From an uncultured Clostridia bacterium (lineage in GTDB: Bacteria > Bacillota > Clostridia > UBA1381), in NCBI GenBank assembly GCA_944390495.1, contig CALXQE010000090.1, forward strand, positions 1 to 54,338: a stretch of 54,338 nucleotides of DNA, read 5' to 3'. The notes beneath the pieces were generated by a model, which saw only the letters and a list, made by a program, of their open reading frames with translations, did no database searches and was not told where the DNA came from. Shown here piece after piece: positions 50,359 to 54,338 of this stretch. Both the position numbers and the translations under genes were made by a program. Numbering within the stretch: position 1 is the first letter of the stretch; each line of letters begins with the position of its first letter.

Positions 50359-52878
50359 ATGGCTAAAAAATCAGAAGATTTGAAGCTGGATATGGAGGCT
50401 ATTGAAAATCAACATATAATTGATGTTGACCTCAACAGTGAAATGAAAAAAGCATATATAGATTATGCCATGAGCGTTATTGTAAGCCGTGCTCTCCCCG
50501 ACGTCCGTGACGGTTTAAAGCCCGTACACAGACGTATATTGTATGATATGTATGAAGCCAATCTTTTATACGAAAATGATTTTAAAAAGTCAGCTGCAAC
50601 TGTCGGTGATGTTTTGGGTAAATACCACCCTCACGGTGACGGATCTGTTTATGATGCAATGGTTCGTTTGGCACAGGATTTTTCGCTAAGATACCCCCTT
50701 GTTCAAGGTAAAGGTAACTTTGGTTCAGTTGACGGAGACCCTGCTGCTGCATATCGTTACACAGAAGCTAAAATGTCAAAAATATCCGCTCTTATGCTTA
50801 CGGATATTGAGAAAGAGACTGTTGACTTTGTACCAAACTACGATGATAAACTAAAAGAACCTGACGTACTTCCGTCAAGATTCCCAAATCTTCTTGTAAA
50901 CGGTTCGGCAGGTATCGCCGTCGGTATGGCAACTAATATTCCACCTCATAATCTTACAGAGGTAATTGACGGAATAATAGCTGTTATAGATGACCCTATG
51001 ATAACAATAGAGGAACTTATGACATATATTCAAGGTCCAGACTTCCCAACAGGCGGAGTTATCATGGGTAAAAGCGGTATAAGAAATGCCTATACAACAG
51101 GCAGAGGAAGAATTATTCTTCGTGCTAAAGCAGACATAGAGGATTTAGGCGGCAAATACAGAATTGTTGTTACAGAAATACCTTATCAGGTTAACAAAGC
51201 CAAACTTGAAAAGCATATAAATGAGCTTGTTCGTGACGGCAAGATTGACGGTATTTCTTCAACTCGTGATGAGTCTGATGAAAATATTCGTCTTATCATC
51301 GAATTAAAACGTGATGCTAATCCTAATGTAGTTTTAAATAATCTGTACAAATACACACAGATGCAGGATACTTTCGGTGTTATTCTTATTGCCCTTGTAG
51401 ACAAAGAGCCAAAAGTTCTTAATCTTCGTGAAATAATCAATTACTATATAGCACATCAAGAAGATGTTATAACAAGACGTACACAGTTTGAACTTAATAA
51501 AGCTCTTGATCGTGCCCATATACTTGAAGGCTATAAGATAGTTATTGATAATGTAGATGAGGTTATTAGAATCATACGTGCTTCAAAAAACATACCCGAA
51601 TCTAAAGCAGCATTATGTGAGCGTTTCGGTTTGACTGATGCACAGTCAGATGCAATCGTAAAAATGCAGCTTGGTCGTTTATCAGGTATGGAAAGAGAAA
51701 AAATCGAAGAAGAATATGCTGAAATTACTGCAAAGATAGAAAATTATCGTGAAATCCTTGCAGATGAAAGCAAAGTACTTGATATTATCAAAACTGATTT
51801 AACTGAAATTAAAAATAAATACGGCGACGAAAGAAGAACAGAAATATCAATGGTTACAAACGAAATTGATATTGACGATCTTATAGATGAAGAAGATATA
51901 GTTGTAACAGTTACTCACAATGGTTATACAAAGCGTTTACCTGTTGATACTTACCATTCACAAAGAAGAGGCGGAAGAGGTATTTCCGGCATGACAACAC
52001 GTGAAGAGGACTTTGTAGAACACTTATTTACTACGACTACTCACCATACACTTTTGTTCTTCACTACAAAGGGTGTTGTTTACAAACTAAAAGGCTATCA
52101 GATACCTGAAGCCGGCAGACAGGCAAAAGGTACTGCGATAGTAAACCTTCTTCCTATTGAAACCGATGAAAAAGTATCTGCAATGATACCAATAAAGGAC
52201 TTTGAGGCAGGAAAATACTTAACATTTATCACCAGAAACGGAATCATTAAAAAGACAAACGTAATGGATTACTCAAAAATACGTCAATCAGGACTTCGTG
52301 CCATTGAACTTGACGAAGGTGATGAACTTATAAGAGTAAAACTTACAGATAATGAGCAGGATATTATAATAGGTACCCATGACGGTTATGCAATTCGCTT
52401 TAAAGAAGACGAAGTACGTTCAACAGGCCGTACAACTCGTGGTGTAATGGGTATAAGACTCCATGAAGGTGACTACGTTATAGGTGCTTCTGTCGCCCTT
52501 CCTGACAGCCAGCTTCTTACTGTTACTGAAAATGGTTACGGTAAAAAGACTCCTCTTGAGGAATACAGAATTCAATCAAGAGGCGGTAAAGGTATATACA
52601 CATACAGAATAACTGACAAGACAGGTAAACTTGCCGGTATGAAAACGGTAACCGATAACGATGATATTATGCTTATCACCTCTGATGGTGTTGTAATCAG
52701 AATGCATACAGATGAAATTTCTTCATACAGCCGTCAGACACAGGGTGTCCGTGTAATGAAGCTTGCTGATGATGTTCAGGTAGTAAGTATAGCCCGTACG
52801 GAACGCGAAGAAGATGATGAAGAAAATTCAGATAATAACGAAAAGGAGATAACGAATAATAATGAAGAAAACAATTAG
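50359..52878 (+). CDS. gyrA: DNA gyrase subunit A
   Basis: ATP-dependent negative supercoiling with GyrB. 839 residues. The breakage-reunion domain has [40 protein letters not shown] and [11 protein letters not shown] with the catalytic Tyr134. Beta-pinwheel repeats follow, starting with the GyrA box QRRGGRG. An acidic, Asn/Glu-rich tail closes the protein. The GyrA box separates it from ParC. The position equal to E. coli Ser83 is Gly (codon at 50641). gyrB is not adjacent. AGGAGG lies 6 bases upstream of the ATG. Confidence 0.97.
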   Translation: MAKKSEDLKLDMEAIENQHIIDVDLNSEMKKAYIDYAMSVIVSRALPDVRDGLKPVHRRILYDMYEANLLYENDFKKSAATVGDVLGKYHPHGDGSVYDAMVRLAQDFSLRYPLVQGKGNFGSVDGDPAAAYRYTEAKMSKISALMLTDIEKETVDFVPNYDDKLKEPDVLPSRFPNLLVNGSAGIAVGMATNIPPHNLTEVIDGIIAVIDDPMITIEELMTYIQGPDFPTGGVIMGKSGIRNAYTTGRGRIILRAKADIEDLGGKYRIVVTEIPYQVNKAKLEKHINELVRDGKIDGISSTRDESDENIRLIIELKRDANPNVVLNNLYKYTQMQDTFGVILIALVDKEPKVLNLREIINYYIAHQEDVITRRTQFELNKALDRAHILEGYKIVIDNVDEVIRIIRASKNIPESKAALCERFGLTDAQSDAIVKMQLGRLSGMEREKIEEEYAEITAKIENYREILADESKVLDIIKTDLTEIKNKYGDERRTEISMVTNEIDIDDLIDEEDIVVTVTHNGYTKRLPVDTYHSQRRGGRGISGMTTREEDFVEHLFTTTTHHTLLFFTTKGVVYKLKGYQIPEAGRQAKGTAIVNLLPIETDEKVSAMIPIKDFEAGKYLTFITRNGIIKKTNVMDYSKIRQSGLRAIELDEGDELIRVKLTDNEQDIIIGTHDGYAIRFKEDEVRSTGRTTRGVMGIRLHEGDYVIGASVALPDSQLLTVTENGYGKKTPLEEYRIQSRGGKGIYTYRITDKTGKLAGMKTVTDNDDIMLITSDGVVIRMHTDEISSYSRQTQGVRVMKLADDVQVVSIARTEREEDDEENSDNNEKEITNNNEENN

Positions 52879-53716
52879 TATTGCCGCACTGATTTTATCA
52901 CTAATAATGCTTCTTTCCTCTTGTGCCGGTAATAACAACGAAGAAATTACAAAGCCTACCGAAGAACCGGTTGCAACTCCTAATCCTGAGCTTGTAAAAA
53001 ATACAATAAACGCTACAATAGAGCTTGAGGACGGCAGCGAAATAAGTCTTGAATTATATCCCGATCTTGCTCCGGAAACAGTAGAAAATTTTGTAGAGCT
53101 TGCCGAGGACGGTTTCTATGACGGAACAATTTTCCACCGTGTTATAGAGAATTTTATGATTCAAGGCGGTGGTTATGATGAAAATCTAAATGAGAAAAAA
53201 ACTGCCTCAATAACAGGTGAATTTGCTGAAAACGGTTTTGAAAATTCACTATCTCACGGCAGAGGCGTTATATCAATGGCAAGAACAACTGATCCTGACA
53301 GTGCCTCAAGTCAATTCTTTATCGTACAGAAAAACTCAACTTATCTTGACGGTAAGTACGCCGCATTCGGCAGAGTTACAGAAGGTATGGAAGTAGTTGA
53401 TGAAATTGCGGAATCAAAAACTGGTACTGTTGCTGCAACAGGTATGGAAGATGTACCTATTAAGCCTGTAATTATTGAAACAATAACTATCGACACAAGT
53501 GCTGATACTGATAAAACTTCATCAAAAAACAATAGCAAAACAACAGACAAACCAAAGTCAACCTCAAAAAGTGACGTTAGTGACAAAAATTCATCTTCTC
53601 CATTCGGCACAGATAACAATGAAGAAGATAAGAACACTAATTCTTCCTCAAGCAATTCATCATCCGAAGTTGATGAGGAAACAAAACAATTTCTTGAAGA
53701 CAACGGTCTATTATAA
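52862..53716 (+). CDS. Cyclophilin-type peptidyl-prolyl isomerase, lipoprotein form
   Basis: 284 residues. Signal peptide with lipobox LLSSC (Cys21), so lipid-anchored outside the membrane. A Thr/Pro spacer is followed by the cyclophilin domain (about 48-215) with [53 protein letters not shown]. After the domain come some 65 Ser/Asn/Lys/Asp-rich residues and a short helix. It would fold exported proteins. The start overlaps the last 17 bases of gyrA. The ribosome site AAAGGAG is 13 bases off, rather far. Confidence 0.92.
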   Translation: MKKTISIAALILSLIMLLSSCAGNNNEEITKPTEEPVATPNPELVKNTINATIELEDGSEISLELYPDLAPETVENFVELAEDGFYDGTIFHRVIENFMIQGGGYDENLNEKKTASITGEFAENGFENSLSHGRGVISMARTTDPDSASSQFFIVQKNSTYLDGKYAAFGRVTEGMEVVDEIAESKTGTVAATGMEDVPIKPVIIETITIDTSADTDKTSSKNNSKTTDKPKSTSKSDVSDKNSSSPFGTDNNEEDKNTNSSSSNSSSEVDEETKQFLEDNGLL

Positions 53717-53734
53717 AAATTAAGGAGAAATAAA

Positions 53735-54208
53735 ATGAATATAGAAATTAAAATGGAAAACGGCGGTATTATAAAAGCTGAACTTTATCCTGAAATTGCA
53801 CCAATCACAGTTGAAAACTTTGTATCGCTTATAGAAAACAAGTTTTTTGACGGACTTATTTTCCACAGAGTTATTCCGGGTTTTATGATTCAAGGCGGCG
53901 GTTATACAGCCGACGGTGAACATAAAGAAGCTGATTCTATTAAGGGTGAATTTGACAAAAACGGTGTTCCAAATCCATTAAAGCATACAAGAGGTGTACT
54001 TTCAATGGCTCGTACAATGTTCCCTAACAGTGCCTCAAGTCAATTTTTCATTATGCATGAGGATGCTCCTCATCTTGACGGTCAGTATGCTGCATTCGGA
54101 AAAGTAACAGAAGGTATGGAATATATTGATGAGATTGCCGAGACTCCTACAGATATGCAGGATAAACCAATCGAAAATCAAATTATAGAATCAATTAGAA
54201 TTATATAA
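53735..54208 (+). CDS. ppiB: Cyclophilin-type peptidyl-prolyl isomerase, cytoplasmic
   Basis: 157 residues with no signal peptide, a single cyclophilin domain. [39 protein letters not shown] and LDGQYAAFGKVTEGMEY are closely similar to the lipoprotein upstream, so the two look like a tandem duplication that diverged in location. AAGGAG lies 9-10 bases upstream, in an 18-bp gap. Confidence 0.95.
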   Translation: MNIEIKMENGGIIKAELYPEIAPITVENFVSLIENKFFDGLIFHRVIPGFMIQGGGYTADGEHKEADSIKGEFDKNGVPNPLKHTRGVLSMARTMFPNSASSQFFIMHEDAPHLDGQYAAFGKVTEGMEYIDEIAETPTDMQDKPIENQIIESIRII

Positions 54209-54211
54209 CAT

Positions 54212-54240
54212 AAAACCGGCTGCTTAGCAGCCGGTTTTAT
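54212..54240 (+). terminator. Intrinsic terminator of ppiB
   Basis: 12-bp stem AAAACCGGCTGC / GCAGCCGGTTTT with a TTA loop and a short T-run. Confidence 0.93.
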
Positions 54241-54245
54241 TAAAT

Positions 54246-54338
54246 TCAAATATCTTTATTTTCCTTTATAAGCATACCGCTGTAAAGAGGTACATTAAAT
54301 CTATCGGCAAACATTTGACATTTACACAAAAACACGTA
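54246..54338 (-). CDS. 3' end of an unidentified minus-strand gene
   Basis: The minus-strand frame is open from the window edge to a TGA at 54246-54248 and encodes ...CKCQMFADRFNVPLYSGML followed by IKENKDI. The length (31 codons) is too short to name a family. It lies just past the convergent ppiB terminator, where a minus-strand gene end would be expected. Confidence 0.45.
   Translation of the reverse strand, partial: YVFLCKCQMFADRFNVPLYSGMLIKENKDI

Noticed and set aside
53341..53703. 120-codon minus-strand frame
   Set aside because: Antisense to the Ser/Asn-rich tail of the cyclophilin lipoprotein. Low complexity and no ribosome site.

Overview
The window is a low-GC chromosomal segment of an anaerobic, endospore-forming member of the Bacillota, most likely a gut-type clostridial lineage. 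The evidence is pyruvate:ferredoxin oxidoreductase and desulfoferrodoxin (strict anaerobe chemistry), four sporulation loci (sigK, spoVAC, spoIIAA-AB-sigF, and a tiny-gene cluster behind a sporulation-type promoter), the DapL route to meso-diaminopimelate, strong AGGAGG-type ribosome binding sites and many hairpin-plus-T-run terminators. I see no tRNA, rRNA, CRISPR array, insertion sequence or prophage. Gene content is almost wholly chromosomal housekeeping, so the unusual material is regulatory or lies in small and poorly known genes.

Layout. 1-4.2 kb: 3' end of nifJ, a DUF1015 gene, a 59-codon membrane-like protein, desulfoferrodoxin and three tiny unknown genes behind a sporulation-type promoter. 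4.3-7.3 kb: a zinc-ribbon/YARHG membrane protein, an uninterrupted pro-sigK and an RpiB/LacAB-type isomerase. 7.4-11.9 kb (minus): rdgB-DUF6106-nnr-alr-antitoxin-mazF, where the antitoxin is only 53 residues and lacks its DNA-binding half. 12-16.3 kb (minus): yhbY-nadD-yqeK-rsfS-leuS. 16.3-21.1 kb (minus): DUF5685-DnaJ/TPR-DUF1385-prmC-pfkA-C_GCAxxG_C_C protein. 21.3 kb: a lone spoVAC.

21.8-32.2 kb (minus) is a nitrogen and lysine/peptidoglycan block: glnA, an ANTAR-domain regulator, dapF, dapL, then gltB-gltD. Both glnA and gltB have their own promoter followed by an intrinsic terminator inside the leader, and in both leaders the terminator's 5' arm overlaps a small hairpin with an AAAGGY hexaloop. 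This fits ANTAR-protein-controlled antitermination of the GS/GOGAT cycle by the regulator encoded right after glnA. That regulator appears to lack the receiver phospho-acceptor aspartate.

32.4-37.7 kb: a secreted transglutaminase-like protein converging on spoIIAA-spoIIAB-sigF, which has a sigma-H-like promoter and a Spo0A box. A condensation-type acyltransferase plus DUF6320 membrane protein pair diverges from the same intergenic region. 37.7-40.1 kb (minus): MATE transporter, ruvX, DUF1292 and a structured RNA with its own promoter that I read as 6S RNA. 40.3-42.7 kb: a diacylglycerol-kinase-type lipid kinase, an FMN riboswitch controlling ribU, and a small export protein. 42.8-49.1 kb (minus): aroC-ECF sigma-anti-sigma, an SLH/YcdB-type surface protein and a DUF421-DUF4363 pair. 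49.2-54.3 kb (plus): a YerC/TrpR-like regulator, a methyltransferase, gyrA (without gyrB next to it), two cyclophilins in tandem (one a lipoprotein), and the 3' end of an unidentified minus-strand frame.

Promoter calls are by eye and rest on hexamer match and exact 17-bp spacing unless stated. Function calls rest on recognised motifs and gene order, with no database search.
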